A stretch of DNA of 64,000 bases from NCBI GenBank assembly GCA_045649405.1, contig JAZRPW010000027.1, forward strand, positions 1 through 64,000, given 5' to 3'. The notes beneath the pieces were generated by a model. The model saw nothing but the letters and a program-made list of their open reading frames with translations, was not told where the DNA came from and did no database searches. Of the stretch, positions 1-7,897 are shown in pieces (the first letter of the stretch is position 1; each line of letters opens with the position of its first letter). Origin of the DNA: RUG11462 sp045649405. Lineage in GTDB: Bacteria > Bacillota > Clostridia > Oscillospirales > Acutalibacteraceae. The position numbers were made by a program, and so were the translations under genes.

Positions 1-32
1 CTCGGGTGGTTCGATCCCACCCCCTCCCACCA
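1..32 (+). tRNA. tRNA 3' end (partial, isotype unknown)
   Basis: Residues 5-21 form a perfect T arm (5-bp stem closing a 7-base TTCGATC loop). A 7-base acceptor strand CCCTCCC, discriminator A and encoded CCA follow, ending at 32. The 5' part lies outside the window. The anticodon is not visible, so the isotype cannot be given. Bases before the T arm could belong to a long variable arm (Leu, Ser or Tyr), but this is a guess. A tmRNA 3' end is a less likely alternative. Confidence 0.8.
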
Positions 33-70
33 AACAAAAAAGCACCGCATTAGCGATGCTTTTTTGTTTG
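31..70 (+). terminator. intrinsic terminator after the tRNA
   Basis: An A-rich left arm pairs with a T-rich right arm around GCACCGC/GCGATGC (one mismatch), with six T directly after the GC part. It begins at the CCA end, so it terminates the RNA gene. Confidence 0.75.
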
Positions 71-252
71 GAGGGAGCGGGTAGTAAGCAGAAACACAGG
101 TTCGTCGAAGCAGTAAAAACCACGCGATAGTGGTTTTTAACTGTGAAGTCTCGAGCACTGGCAATTTTGCCACTACCACTCGGAGTGGTTGGCATAATTG
201 TCGGGCGCAGAGTATCCACCGAAAAAATCTTTGATAATAACAATTATTTTTA
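71..252. other. noncoding stretch with three hairpins
   Basis: No ORF with a credible start lies here. Three inverted repeats are visible: 111-143 (13 paired bases with one bulge around loop gcgata), 159-172 (TGGCAA/TTGCCA) and 169-193 (GCCA and ACCACT pairing with AGTGGT and TGGC). The second and third share bases 169-172, so they are mutually exclusive. The stretch lies between two similar terminators. It may be a structured RNA or a decayed intergenic repeat. Confidence 0.4.
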
Positions 253-275
253 CATCGCAATAGCGATGCTTTTTT
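253..275 (+). terminator. terminator-like hairpin
   Basis: CATCGC at 253-258 pairs with GCGATG at 263-268 around a 4-base loop and is followed by CTTTTTT. The core resembles the tRNA terminator at 31-70, suggesting a duplicated module. Confidence 0.6.
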
Positions 276-276
276 G

Positions 277-305
277 TTGCTATTATTTTTTCTTTATGCT
301 ATAAT
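277..305 (+). promoter_or_regulatory. SigA promoter of the 338-4760 operon
   Basis: TTGCTA at 277-282, a 17-bp spacer, and TATAAT at 300-305 preceded by TGC (extended -10). It sits directly after the hairpin at 253-275 and 33 bp before the first gene. Confidence 0.7.
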
Positions 306-337
306 TATTTTGTAAATTTGCAAATGGAGTTTTTATT

Positions 338-1090
338 ATGAAAATAAAAGTTATTAGTTTTAATATTAGATGCGCTGATGATGAAAATGGGCACTCAATT
401 GCTGAACGTGCGCCAAGACTTGTCAAAACTACTGCGCCTTATGATGCCGATGTGATTGGTTTTCAAGAGTACATTCCCCAGTGGGATGAATTCACTCAAA
501 AATACTACCTTGAAAATTATGATATGTTCTTAAAATATCGTGCCGAAGAAAGTAGTGAGGGTTGCCCAATTTTATGGAAAAAAGATAAGTTTGAATGCCT
601 TGACAAAGGGTATTTTTGGCTTTCTGACACACCTGAAGTTGAGTCTTCTGGTTGGGACAGTTGGGGTTGTTATCGCATTTGTGAATATGTTATTTTAAAA
701 GAAAAATCAAGCGGCAAAACATTTAACTTTATGAACACTCATTTTGGTTTTAGTGATGCTTGTCAGGTTGACAGCGCGAAGTTAATTTATGAATATTCTA
801 AAAAGATTTCAGACCATCCAACATTTATTGTTGGCGACTTTAATATGACACCTGAAAGTGCTGGTTACGCCGAGATGGTTAAGCATTTTAGAGATGTTAA
901 TGCATTAACTGTTAACGATTTGACCACAACTTACCACGGTTATAAACCAGACGAAATTACCGATGCGCACATTGATTTTTGCTTTATTGATGATAAATGC
1001 ACAGCAATAACACAAAAATTGATGACTGAAACTTTTGATGGCAAGTTCCCATCAGACCACTATGGCGTTTATGCTGAATTAGACATTTAA
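338..1090 (+). CDS. endonuclease/exonuclease/phosphatase (EEP) family hydrolase
   Basis: This 250-residue cytoplasmic protein is of the DNase I-like EEP superfamily. The family's metal and catalytic signatures appear in order: SFNIR (7-11), GFQE with the metal-binding Glu (E44), NTHFG (133-137), GDFNM (166-170) and the terminal SDHYGV with the catalytic His (H241). There is no signal peptide. Substrate cannot be read from sequence, because the family includes nucleases, sugar-phosphate and lipid phosphodiesterases. It is the first gene of a five-gene operon with wall-recycling and nucleoside genes, so a small phosphodiester or phosphomonoester substrate is plausible. The start has an AATGGAG ribosome site 7 bp upstream. 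Confidence 0.85.
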   Translation: MKIKVISFNIRCADDENGHSIAERAPRLVKTTAPYDADVIGFQEYIPQWDEFTQKYYLENYDMFLKYRAEESSEGCPILWKKDKFECLDKGYFWLSDTPEVESSGWDSWGCYRICEYVILKEKSSGKTFNFMNTHFGFSDACQVDSAKLIYEYSKKISDHPTFIVGDFNMTPESAGYAEMVKHFRDVNALTVNDLTTTYHGYKPDEITDAHIDFCFIDDKCTAITQKLMTETFDGKFPSDHYGVYAELDI

Positions 1091-1120
1091 TTTTTATCAA
1101 AAAATTTAGGAGGTGAAGTT

Positions 1121-2068
1121 ATGTTCGAAAAGGCTTTGAAACTTGTTGAAAACGGTGTTGGTACTGCGTTCCCTTGCGCTGCAGTTGCAATTGGCGTTGG
1201 CGAAAAAGTTTTAGAACGCAAGTTTTTTGGAGTTGATGAAAACACACTTTTTGATTTAGCTTCGCTTTCAAAACTTGTTTCAACAACTGCAATTGCTTTG
1301 AAATTTATTCAGCAAGGCAAACTCTCACTTGATGATAAAATTGGGTTGTATTTAGATTTTTGCGGTAATTATGCCGACTGCACAATAAAACAACTTTTAA
1401 CCCATTCTTCCGGCATTTCGGCTTGGCTTCCACTTTTTAATATGGAAATTGAGCCAGATGACGCAGTAAAAACAATTTTAAGTCACCAAAAACAATATGA
1501 GCCGAACAGTGATGTGGCTTATTCTTGTATGGGCTTTATTGTTTTGGCAAAAATTCTTGAAATTGTTGGTGGCAAAACTCTTGACAAATTAGCAAATGAT
1601 TTGGTTTTTGAACCACTTAAAATGAAGAACGCTTGTTACAACCCTGAAAATAAAAAGATTTGTGCGCCAACCGAGTTTACATCTGGCAAGGTGCATGATG
1701 AAAACGCTTTGTTTTTAGGCGGTGTTTCAGGCAACGCAGGTGTTTTTGCAACACTTGATGATACAGTAAAATTTGCAAAAATGTGCGCACAACAAGGCGA
1801 AGGTTTTATTGACAAAGATTTGTTCTGCCTTGCTACTAAAAATCACACCGAAATTTGCAGTGAAGCACGTGGTCTTGGTTTTAAAATTGAAGGTGGATTT
1901 GTTGGTCACACAGGGTTTACAGGCACTGCCCTTTTTGTAGATAAAGAAACTGGGCTTTGGGGTGTTTTGCTTACAAATGCAGTGAATTTTGGCAGAGAAA
2001 ACAAGGCTAAATTTATTGATATTCGCAAGAAATTTTATGAAATATTAGCAGAAGAATTTAAGGGGTAA
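1121..2068 (+). CDS. beta-lactamase-fold serine hydrolase (class C / AmlB-like)
   Basis: This 315-residue protein has the penicillin-recognising fold: SLSK (S48-K51) is the nucleophile motif, Y134-S135-C136 takes the place of YxN (Cys for Asn is unusual), and HTG (263-265) replaces KTG, as in many esterase or peptidase members. No signal peptide or lipobox is seen, so it is probably cytoplasmic. It lies 30 bp after the EEP gene and 4 bp before the NamZ gene. In Bacillus subtilis a homologous hydrolase (ybbE/amlB) neighbours namZ in the MurNAc recovery operon, which supports a wall-turnover role. It has a strong AGGAGGTGA ribosome site. The exact substrate is unknown. Confidence 0.8.
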   Translation: MFEKALKLVENGVGTAFPCAAVAIGVGEKVLERKFFGVDENTLFDLASLSKLVSTTAIALKFIQQGKLSLDDKIGLYLDFCGNYADCTIKQLLTHSSGISAWLPLFNMEIEPDDAVKTILSHQKQYEPNSDVAYSCMGFIVLAKILEIVGGKTLDKLANDLVFEPLKMKNACYNPENKKICAPTEFTSGKVHDENALFLGGVSGNAGVFATLDDTVKFAKMCAQQGEGFIDKDLFCLATKNHTEICSEARGLGFKIEGGFVGHTGFTGTALFVDKETGLWGVLLTNAVNFGRENKAKFIDIRKKFYEILAEEFKG

Positions 2069-2072
2069 ATGT

Positions 2073-3185
2073 ATGAAACAAGCAGTATTTTGCGGTGCAG
2101 ATGTGGTGGCAAAGGGTGGCATTACATTTGATGGAAAATGCGGTCTTATTACCAACCACACAGGTGTTTTAAAAGACCTTTCAAGCACAATTGATATGTT
2201 GAAAGAAAAATGCGATTTGGTGGCTCTTTTTGCGCCTGAACACGGTGTTCGTGGCGACAAACAAGCCTCTGAAGATGTGTTCACTTACACCGACGAGTGC
2301 TCTGGAATTGTTGTTTACAGTTTGTATGGCAAAACTTTTGAAGATGGCAAAAAAGCGCTTGCCGAGCTTGATACTGTTATTTTTGACATTCAAGACGTTG
2401 GCTCAAGATATTACACTTATGCTTACACAATGACCGATGCGATGAAAATTTGCGCAGAACACGGCGTTAAATTTGTTGTTTTAGATAGACCAAACCCAAT
2501 TGGTGGATTAGTGGTTGAAGGCACAATTTTAAAACGTGAATTCTCGTCTGGCGTTGGAAGATTTCCTGTTCCTGTTCGCACAGGTCTTACCATTGGCGAG
2601 TTTGCAATGATGATGAATGACACCGAAAACATTGGTTGTGATTTATCTGTTATAAAAATGGAAAACTGGACAAGAGATTTGTTTTTTGATGAAACCGATT
2701 TGTGTTTTATTAATCCTTCTCCAAATATTCCAACGGTTGATTCGGCGTTTTATTACATTGGCACCTGCCTTTTTGAAGGCACAAATATGTCTGAAGGCAG
2801 AGGCACAACAAAGCCGTTTGAAGTTTTTGGTGCGCCTTGGTTAGAGCCACAAAAAGTTATTGAAATGTTGGGTAAACAACCAGGTGTTGTTTTGCGCGAA
2901 ACCCACTTCACCCCTACATTTTCAAAGCACAAAGACAACTTTTGCAACGGCATTCAAGTTCACATTACTAACAGAGATGAGTTTAAGCCATTTGAAGTAG
3001 GTGTTAGACTTATTGATGCGATTAGAAAAACACATAAAGAGTTTGAAATTACAAACTTTTTTAATATGTTATTGGGCACAGATGATTTTTCGAGCGAAGA
3101 TTTCTGCGTTGAAAAATTGATTGAAAAACAAAGAAAAGACGCAAGTGAGTGGCAAGAAAAATCTAAAAAATGGTATCTTTATTAA
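2073..3185 (+). CDS. namZ: exo-beta-N-acetylmuramidase NamZ family (DUF1343)
   Basis: This 370-residue DUF1343 protein carries the family's conserved segments: APEHGVRG (54-61), FDIQDVGSRYYTY (104-116) and DRPNPIGG (138-145). The characterised member, B. subtilis NamZ (YbbC), releases MurNAc from the non-reducing end of peptidoglycan strands or muropeptides. Unlike that secreted enzyme, this one shows no signal peptide. It either acts on imported fragments or uses an unrecognised export route. The gene starts 4 bp after the serine hydrolase stop, with its AAGGGG site inside the preceding gene, so the two are probably translationally coupled. Function is inferred from family and neighbours. 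Confidence 0.82.
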   Translation: MKQAVFCGADVVAKGGITFDGKCGLITNHTGVLKDLSSTIDMLKEKCDLVALFAPEHGVRGDKQASEDVFTYTDECSGIVVYSLYGKTFEDGKKALAELDTVIFDIQDVGSRYYTYAYTMTDAMKICAEHGVKFVVLDRPNPIGGLVVEGTILKREFSSGVGRFPVPVRTGLTIGEFAMMMNDTENIGCDLSVIKMENWTRDLFFDETDLCFINPSPNIPTVDSAFYYIGTCLFEGTNMSEGRGTTKPFEVFGAPWLEPQKVIEMLGKQPGVVLRETHFTPTFSKHKDNFCNGIQVHITNRDEFKPFEVGVRLIDAIRKTHKEFEITNFFNMLLGTDDFSSEDFCVEKLIEKQRKDASEWQEKSKKWYLY

Positions 3186-3198
3186 TTGGAGATTTAAA

Positions 3199-4080
3199 AT
3201 GCGAAAATTTATTTTGGGTACTGACTGGTGGACAGATTGTGATGATGTTGTTGCGTTGCGAATTTTGGCAAGAGCGCACAAAAACAAGCAAATAAAACTT
3301 GAAGGCGTTATCATCAACGCTTGCATGGAATACAGTGCCTCTTCTTTGGAAGGTTTTTTGAACTGTGAAGGGGTCGAAGTCCCAATTGGGCTTGATTTTG
3401 ACGCAACTGATTTTGGTGGAAATCCACCTTATCAAAAGCGACTTAAACGCTATTCTAAAAATATCAAAAGCAACAGCGATGTTTTAGATGCAACAAAACT
3501 TTACCGAAAAATTCTTGCAAATGCCGATGAAAAAATTGAATTAATTGAAATTGGTTACCCACAAGTTTTGGTTGATTTGCTCACAAGCAAAGCCGATGAA
3601 TTTTGTGAATTAGGCGGCGTTGAACTTGTTAGAAAAAAGGTTTCAAAAATTTGGATGATGGCGGGCAAATGGGATGAAAACTCTGGGCGTGAAAACAATT
3701 TTGCAAGAAACGAGCGTTCAAGAAAAGCTGCTCACACATTTTGCGAAATTTGTCCTGTTGATGTTACTTTTTTAGGTTGGGAAGTCGGTTTTGATGTAAT
3801 TACTGGTCAAAATTTAAAAAGCGATGATGTTTTGCATCTTGCAATGTGCGACCACGGTTCTGCAAATGGTAGAAGTTCTTGGGACCCAATGCTTGTGCTA
3901 CTTGCAATTATTGGCGAGTGTGAAAAAGCAGGTTTTAGCACGGTTTGTGGCAAGGCGTTTGTTGATGAACAAACCGGTGAAAATTATTTTGAACAAAATC
4001 AAAACGGCAAACACAAATTTGTTGTTAAACAAAAGCAAAATGCTTTTTATGAAAACGCTATTAATGAACTGATTAAATAA
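3199..4080 (+). CDS. nucleoside hydrolase family protein
   Basis: This 293-residue protein is of the inosine-uridine nucleoside N-ribohydrolase fold. The N-terminal metal-binding signature GTDWWTDCDDVVAL (7-20) matches the variant TDxGTDxDD pattern of the family. A mid-protein IGYPQVLVDLL and WMMAGKW are also typical. These enzymes cleave the N-glycosidic bond of nucleosides. The start chosen is ATG 3199 with TTGGAG upstream. A longer frame from 3121 would overlap namZ by 65 bp and lacks a ribosome site. It is the fourth gene of the operon, 13 bp after namZ. Substrate unresolved; the WW at the metal site is unusual. Confidence 0.78.
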   Translation: MRKFILGTDWWTDCDDVVALRILARAHKNKQIKLEGVIINACMEYSASSLEGFLNCEGVEVPIGLDFDATDFGGNPPYQKRLKRYSKNIKSNSDVLDATKLYRKILANADEKIELIEIGYPQVLVDLLTSKADEFCELGGVELVRKKVSKIWMMAGKWDENSGRENNFARNERSRKAAHTFCEICPVDVTFLGWEVGFDVITGQNLKSDDVLHLAMCDHGSANGRSSWDPMLVLLAIIGECEKAGFSTVCGKAFVDEQTGENYFEQNQNGKHKFVVKQKQNAFYENAINELIK

Positions 4081-4094
4081 ACGGAGTTTTGAAA

Positions 4095-4760
4095 ATGAAA
4101 TTATTTATATCTGCGATTACAAAATTTTTGCTTGGCGTTGTTTTGGTGGGGCTACTTTTGTTTTTACCTGCCGGCACATTTAACTTTGCTTATGGCTGGT
4201 TGTTTTTAATTCTTCTTTTTGTGCCGATGTTTGTTGCCGGCATTATTATGTTTATTAAAAAACCAGAACTTTTAGAAAGCCGACTTGATGCAAAGGAAAA
4301 GTTAGGCACTCAAAGTGTGGTTATTAAACTTTGTGGGCTTATGTTTATTATCGGCTTTTTGCTTGCTGGGTTTGGAGTTAGATTTAACTGGTACACTCTG
4401 CCAAAAGGCGTTGTTGCTGTTTCAAGCATTGTGTTTTTAGTCGCTTACGGACTTTATACGCAAGTGCTTAGAGAAAACGCTTATTTGAGCCGAACAATAA
4501 AGGTACAAGAAAACCAAACTGTTATTGACACTGGGTTGTATTCGGTCGTTAGACACCCAATGTATTTTGCAAGTGCGCTTTTGTTTTTGGCAATGCCACT
4601 TGTTTTGGGCTCTATTTATGCTTTTGTAATTTTTCTAGCGTACCCATTTTTAATTGCAAAAAGAATTAAAAGCGAAGAAGAATTTTTGGAAAAAGAACTT
4701 AACGGTTACACAGAGTACAAACAAAAAGTAAAATATAAATTAATACCTTTTATTTGGTAA
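4095..4760 (+). CDS. ICMT/PEMT-like membrane methyltransferase
   Basis: This 221-residue integral membrane protein has about five hydrophobic helices and the isoprenylcysteine/phospholipid methyltransferase signature in its C-terminal half: TGLYSVVRHPMYFA, then the SAM-binding region and an EEEFLEKELNGYTEYKQKV tail. The family methylates lipids or prenyl-cysteines at the membrane, but bacterial substrates are mostly unknown. Start is ATG 4095 (CGGAG 8 bp upstream). A TTG at 4089 is too close to that site. It is the last gene of the operon, followed by a strong terminator at 4766. Confidence 0.75.
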   Translation: MKLFISAITKFLLGVVLVGLLLFLPAGTFNFAYGWLFLILLFVPMFVAGIIMFIKKPELLESRLDAKEKLGTQSVVIKLCGLMFIIGFLLAGFGVRFNWYTLPKGVVAVSSIVFLVAYGLYTQVLRENAYLSRTIKVQENQTVIDTGLYSVVRHPMYFASALLFLAMPLVLGSIYAFVIFLAYPFLIAKRIKSEEEFLEKELNGYTEYKQKVKYKLIPFIW

Positions 4761-4765
4761 AACAA

Positions 4766-4799
4766 AAAACGAGTTGTCTAATTCGACAACTCGTTTTTC
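4766..4799. terminator. bidirectional terminator between operon 1 and murA
   Basis: AACGAGTTGTC pairs perfectly with GACAACTCGTT around TAATTC. It is A-rich before and T-rich after, so it can serve the plus-strand operon and the minus-strand murA. Confidence 0.85.
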
Positions 4800-4809
4800 T
4801 TTACTATTT

Positions 4810-6099
4810 TTAACCAACGTTGTTTACTGAATTTGTGTCATCAGGAATGTTGATTCTTTCAATGTCTGCACCGATTGCAGTGAATTTTTCAACATAATCT
4901 TCATAACCACGGTCGATTAAGTGAATGTTTTCAATTTCAGTAACGCCTTCTGCCATTAAACCTGCAATAATCATTGCAGCGCCTGCACGAAGGTCAACCG
5001 CTTTAACAGGTGCGCTTTTCAAAGTTTCGCCACCTTCAATTACAGCCACTTTGCCATCAACCTTTATTTTTGCACCCATTCTGTGAAGATAATCAATATA
5101 TTTAAATCTTGAATCCCAAACGGCTTCTGTCATCATTGATGTGCCTTGTGCTTTGGTCAAAAGTGTAACCATTTGTGGTTGCATATCAGTTGGGAAACCT
5201 GGGTGTGGTTGTGTTTTTACATTACATTTTTTAAGTGGACCGTTGCAATAAACCCTAACAGACTCATCATAATTTTCAACAATTGCGCCCGCTTCTTCAA
5301 GTTTTGCAGAAATTGATTCAAGATGTTTTGGAATGACATTTTCAATCAAAACATCGCCACCGGTTGCAGCGGCTGCTACCATATAAGTGCCTGCTTCAAT
5401 TTGGTCAGGAATAATTGAATAAGTTGTTCCGCCAAGTGTTGGCACACCTGAAATTTTCAAAACATCAGTACCAGCACCACGAATGTCAGCACCCATTGAG
5501 TTAAGGAAGTTTGCAAGGTCAACAATATGTGGCTCTTTTGCCGCATTTTCAATAATTGTTCTGCCCCTTGCTTTAACTGCAGAAAGCATAATGTTAATGG
5601 TTGCACCAACTGACACTGTGTCAAGATAAATAACAGTACCAACAAGACGGTCTGCTTCAATATTCATCATACCATCAAACTTGTCAATTGTTGCGCCAAG
5701 TGCTTCAAAGCCCTTTTCATGCAAATCAAGCGGTCTTGCACAAAAGTCACACCCCCCCGGAGGAGCAACCTTTGCCTTTTTAAATCTACCAAGCATTGCG
5801 CCCATAAAATAACTTGAAGCTCTTGTCTTCTTAGTCATTTCATAAGAAACAATGTGGGTGTTAACACCCTTAGGGTCGATTTCAACTGTTGATTTATTAA
5901 GGTATCTAACCTTAGCACCAAGTTCTTGTAAAATTTTTAAAAGAACATTAACATCAGAAATATTAGGAACATTTTCAATTCTGCAAACGCCATCACTCAA
6001 TAAAACTGCCGGAATGATTGCAACAGCGGCATTTTTAGCGCCACTAATATAAACTTTTCCTTTTAAAGCGTTGCCGCCTTTGATTAGCAGTTTTTCCAA
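4810..6099 (-). CDS. murA: UDP-N-acetylglucosamine 1-carboxyvinyltransferase
   Basis: MurA catalyses the first committed step of peptidoglycan synthesis, transferring enolpyruvate from PEP to UDP-GlcNAc in the cytosol. The inside-out alpha/beta barrel EPSP-synthase-like family is clear: SGAKNAA near the N terminus, KTRASSYFMGAMLGR, and the active-site loop PGGCDFCARPLDLH with the PEP-binding, fosfomycin-target Cys retained. The loop reads GGCDFC rather than the usual GGCAIG, adding a second Cys. The start is taken as TTG 6099 (MEKLLIKGG...), 6 bp after AGAGGTG. A GTG at 6108 lies inside that ribosome site. An extended -10 (TGTTATAAT) is seen at 6164-6172. Confidence 0.93.
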   Translation of the reverse strand: MEKLLIKGGNALKGKVYISGAKNAAVAIIPAVLLSDGVCRIENVPNISDVNVLLKILQELGAKVRYLNKSTVEIDPKGVNTHIVSYEMTKKTRASSYFMGAMLGRFKKAKVAPPGGCDFCARPLDLHEKGFEALGATIDKFDGMMNIEADRLVGTVIYLDTVSVGATINIMLSAVKARGRTIIENAAKEPHIVDLANFLNSMGADIRGAGTDVLKISGVPTLGGTTYSIIPDQIEAGTYMVAAAATGGDVLIENVIPKHLESISAKLEEAGAIVENYDESVRVYCNGPLKKCNVKTQPHPGFPTDMQPQMVTLLTKAQGTSMMTEAVWDSRFKYIDYLHRMGAKIKVDGKVAVIEGGETLKSAPVKAVDLRAGAAMIIAGLMAEGVTEIENIHLIDRGYEDYVEKFTAIGADIERINIPDDTNSVNNVG

Positions 6100-6220
6100 A
6101 AATGTCACCTCTTTTTGTCAAAATAAATATATAAATTTCGATTAATATCACATATACCCAAACATTATAACACATCTTTTTCAAAAAATCCACAATATAT
6201 TGATATTTTTTAAAAAAATA

Positions 6221-6249
6221 TTGACTAACTTTTCAAAATCTGTTAAAAT
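6221..6249 (+). promoter_or_regulatory. SigA promoter of degV
   Basis: TTGACT at 6221-6226, a 17-bp spacer and TAAAAT at 6244-6249, 35 bp before the ATG. Confidence 0.75.
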
Positions 6250-6283
6250 AAAACTACAAAAAATAGAAAAGAGTTGATTAACT

Positions 6284-7159
6284 ATGTCAAAATTCGTACT
6301 TGCGACAGACTCTACTGCTGACCTTACTAAACAGCTTATTGATGAACTTGGAATCACGGTTTTACCTTTGCAATATATTACAAATGGCGAAACTTTCATT
6401 GATATTGCCGAAGATGATGACAAGGCCATTAAAACCTTGTATCAAAAAATGCGCGAGGGCGCTACATCGACAACAAGCCAAATTACTTTGCAGGGCTTTC
6501 TTGATGCTTTCACACCAATTTTACAAGAAGGAAAAGATATTCTTTATATTGGTTTTTCAAGCGGTCTTTCTGGTACTGTTGGCCAAGCAATGTTGGCTTC
6601 AAGAGAATTAAGCGAAGAATTTCCTGATAGAAAAATTGTTGTTGTTGACACATTGGCAGCTTCACTTGGCGAAGGAATGCTTGTTTACTACGCCGCAAAA
6701 ATGAAAGATGCAGGCAAAAGTTTAGAAGAAATTGCTTCTTGGTTGGAAGAAAACAAACTTAACCTTGCACACTGGTTTACTGTTGATGACTTGCACTTCT
6801 TAAAACGTGGTGGCAGAGTTTCTCCTGCTGTTGCTATGATTGGTACAGTTTTGGGAATTAAACCAATTATGCACGTTGATGATGAAGGTCATTTAATAAA
6901 AGTTGGCACAGTAAGAGGCAGAAAAGCTTCTTTAGATGAACTTGTTAAAAGAGCTGGCTCTTCAATTATTGATGCCGAAAATCAAACAATTTTCATTTGT
7001 CACGGCGACTGTTTGGAAGATGCACAATATGTTGCTAAAAAGGCAAAAGAAGACCTTAAAGTTAAAGATGTTATCATTGGTTACACAGGTCCTGTTATTG
7101 GTTCACACTCTGGTCCTGGTACAATGGCAATCTTTACACTTTCACAAACAAGAGATTAA
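6284..7159 (+). CDS. DegV family fatty-acid-binding protein
   Basis: This 291-residue two-domain DegV protein has ATDSTADL at the N terminus, the TSTTSQIT and GFSSGLSGT ligand-binding loops, VDTLAASLGEG, LKRGGRVS and the C-terminal GPVIGSHSGPGT. DegV/FakB proteins bind a single fatty acid and present it to the kinase FakA for phosphorylation and entry into phospholipid synthesis. No fakA is in the window. It is monocistronic, with a clear promoter and a terminator at 7167-7210. The fatty-acid specificity cannot be read. Confidence 0.9.
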   Translation: MSKFVLATDSTADLTKQLIDELGITVLPLQYITNGETFIDIAEDDDKAIKTLYQKMREGATSTTSQITLQGFLDAFTPILQEGKDILYIGFSSGLSGTVGQAMLASRELSEEFPDRKIVVVDTLAASLGEGMLVYYAAKMKDAGKSLEEIASWLEENKLNLAHWFTVDDLHFLKRGGRVSPAVAMIGTVLGIKPIMHVDDEGHLIKVGTVRGRKASLDELVKRAGSSIIDAENQTIFICHGDCLEDAQYVAKKAKEDLKVKDVIIGYTGPVIGSHSGPGTMAIFTLSQTRD

Positions 7160-7166
7160 TTGAATA

Positions 7167-7210
7167 ACCCCTTAATCATTTCTAATAATAATGATTAAGG
7201 GGTGTTTTTT
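7167..7210 (+). terminator. terminator of degV overlapping the next ribosome site
   Basis: A 13-bp perfect stem (7167-7179 with 7191-7203) is followed by TGTTTTTT. The right arm ends in AAGGGGTG (7197-7204), which lies 6 bp before ATG 7211 of a small ORF and could act as its Shine-Dalgarno sequence. Confidence 0.85.
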
Positions 7211-7369
7211 ATGATTGATAAAGATTTTTATAACAATTTGTCCGATGACAAAGCGCTTTTTGATGAGGTTTTGCCACCTGCTGATTTTGATGAAGAATTA
7301 GAAGAAGAATATTTGGCAGGCACAACCTATCAAGAAGAGTTAGAAGACTTTACAAAAGGTTTATTTTAA
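7211..7369 (+). CDS. small acidic protein, 52 aa, unknown
   Basis: The short frame starts MIDKDFYNNLSDDKALFDEV and continues with Glu/Asp-rich sequence to a TAA at 7367. About one third of residues are acidic and no Cys is present. Its ATG sits 6 bp after AAGGGGTG, but that site is the 3' arm of the degV terminator. Translation would therefore need read-through and melting of the hairpin, or an internal start. A dedicated terminator at 7370-7402 supports a real transcript. No family recognised. It could be a chance ORF. Confidence 0.45.
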   Translation: MIDKDFYNNLSDDKALFDEVLPPADFDEELEEEYLAGTTYQEELEDFTKGLF

Positions 7370-7402
7370 AAAAATGTCGCTTGAATTTCAAGCGACATTT
7401 TT
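7370..7402. terminator. bidirectional terminator
   Basis: AAAATGTCGCTTG pairs with CAAGCGACATTTTT around AATTT. It serves the small plus-strand ORF and the minus-strand dut. Confidence 0.8.
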
Positions 7403-7405
7403 GCT

Positions 7406-7846
7406 TTATTTTTTACCTGTTGAGCCGAAACCGCCTTCTCCTCTAACGGTGTCGGTTAATTCGTCAGTCTCGTTAAATTCTACCTTCAAAAATGGTGCAA
7501 CAACCAACTGTGCAATGCGCTCATTAACGTCAATCTCGGCGTCAATTTCACTGTGATTGTGAAGGGCAACCATAACCTCGCCACGGTAGTCAGAGTCAAC
7601 CACGCCAACCTTGTTTGCAGGAGCAAGGCCACGTTTTGAAGCAATGCCTGAACGAGCATAAATAAGACCTGCGTAACCTTCTGGAATTTCCATTGCAACG
7701 CCTGTTGGCACAAGCACGGTTTTGTGCGCAGGAATTACAATTTTTTCGGTGTTACAAGCGTACAAATCAGCGCCTGCTGCAAAGTCTGAGCCATATGTTG
7801 GAATGACTGCGTTTTCGTTTAATTTCTTTATATTTACCTTTACCAT
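7406..7846 (-). CDS. dut: dUTP diphosphatase
   Basis: This 146-residue trimeric dUTPase hydrolyses dUTP to dUMP, limiting uracil in DNA and feeding dTMP synthesis. All five family motifs are visible in order: AGADLYA, RSG, VGVVDSDYRGE, RIAQLVV and the C-terminal RGEGGFGSTG that closes the active site. Length is typical. The ATG is preceded by TGGAG. The gene is followed by the bidirectional terminator at 7370-7402. Confidence 0.95.
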   Translation of the reverse strand: MVKVNIKKLNENAVIPTYGSDFAAGADLYACNTEKIVIPAHKTVLVPTGVAMEIPEGYAGLIYARSGIASKRGLAPANKVGVVDSDYRGEVMVALHNHSEIDAEIDVNERIAQLVVAPFLKVEFNETDELTDTVRGEGGFGSTGKK

Positions 7847-7897
7847 TATTTTTCTCCATTTAGTTTTTCTTTATTATAACAGAAAAACATTCAAGTT

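Noticed and set aside
5751..5763. C-run in murA as a second phase-variable tract
   Set aside because: The run encodes part of the invariant Pro-Pro-Gly-Gly loop of an essential enzyme, so slippage would be lethal.
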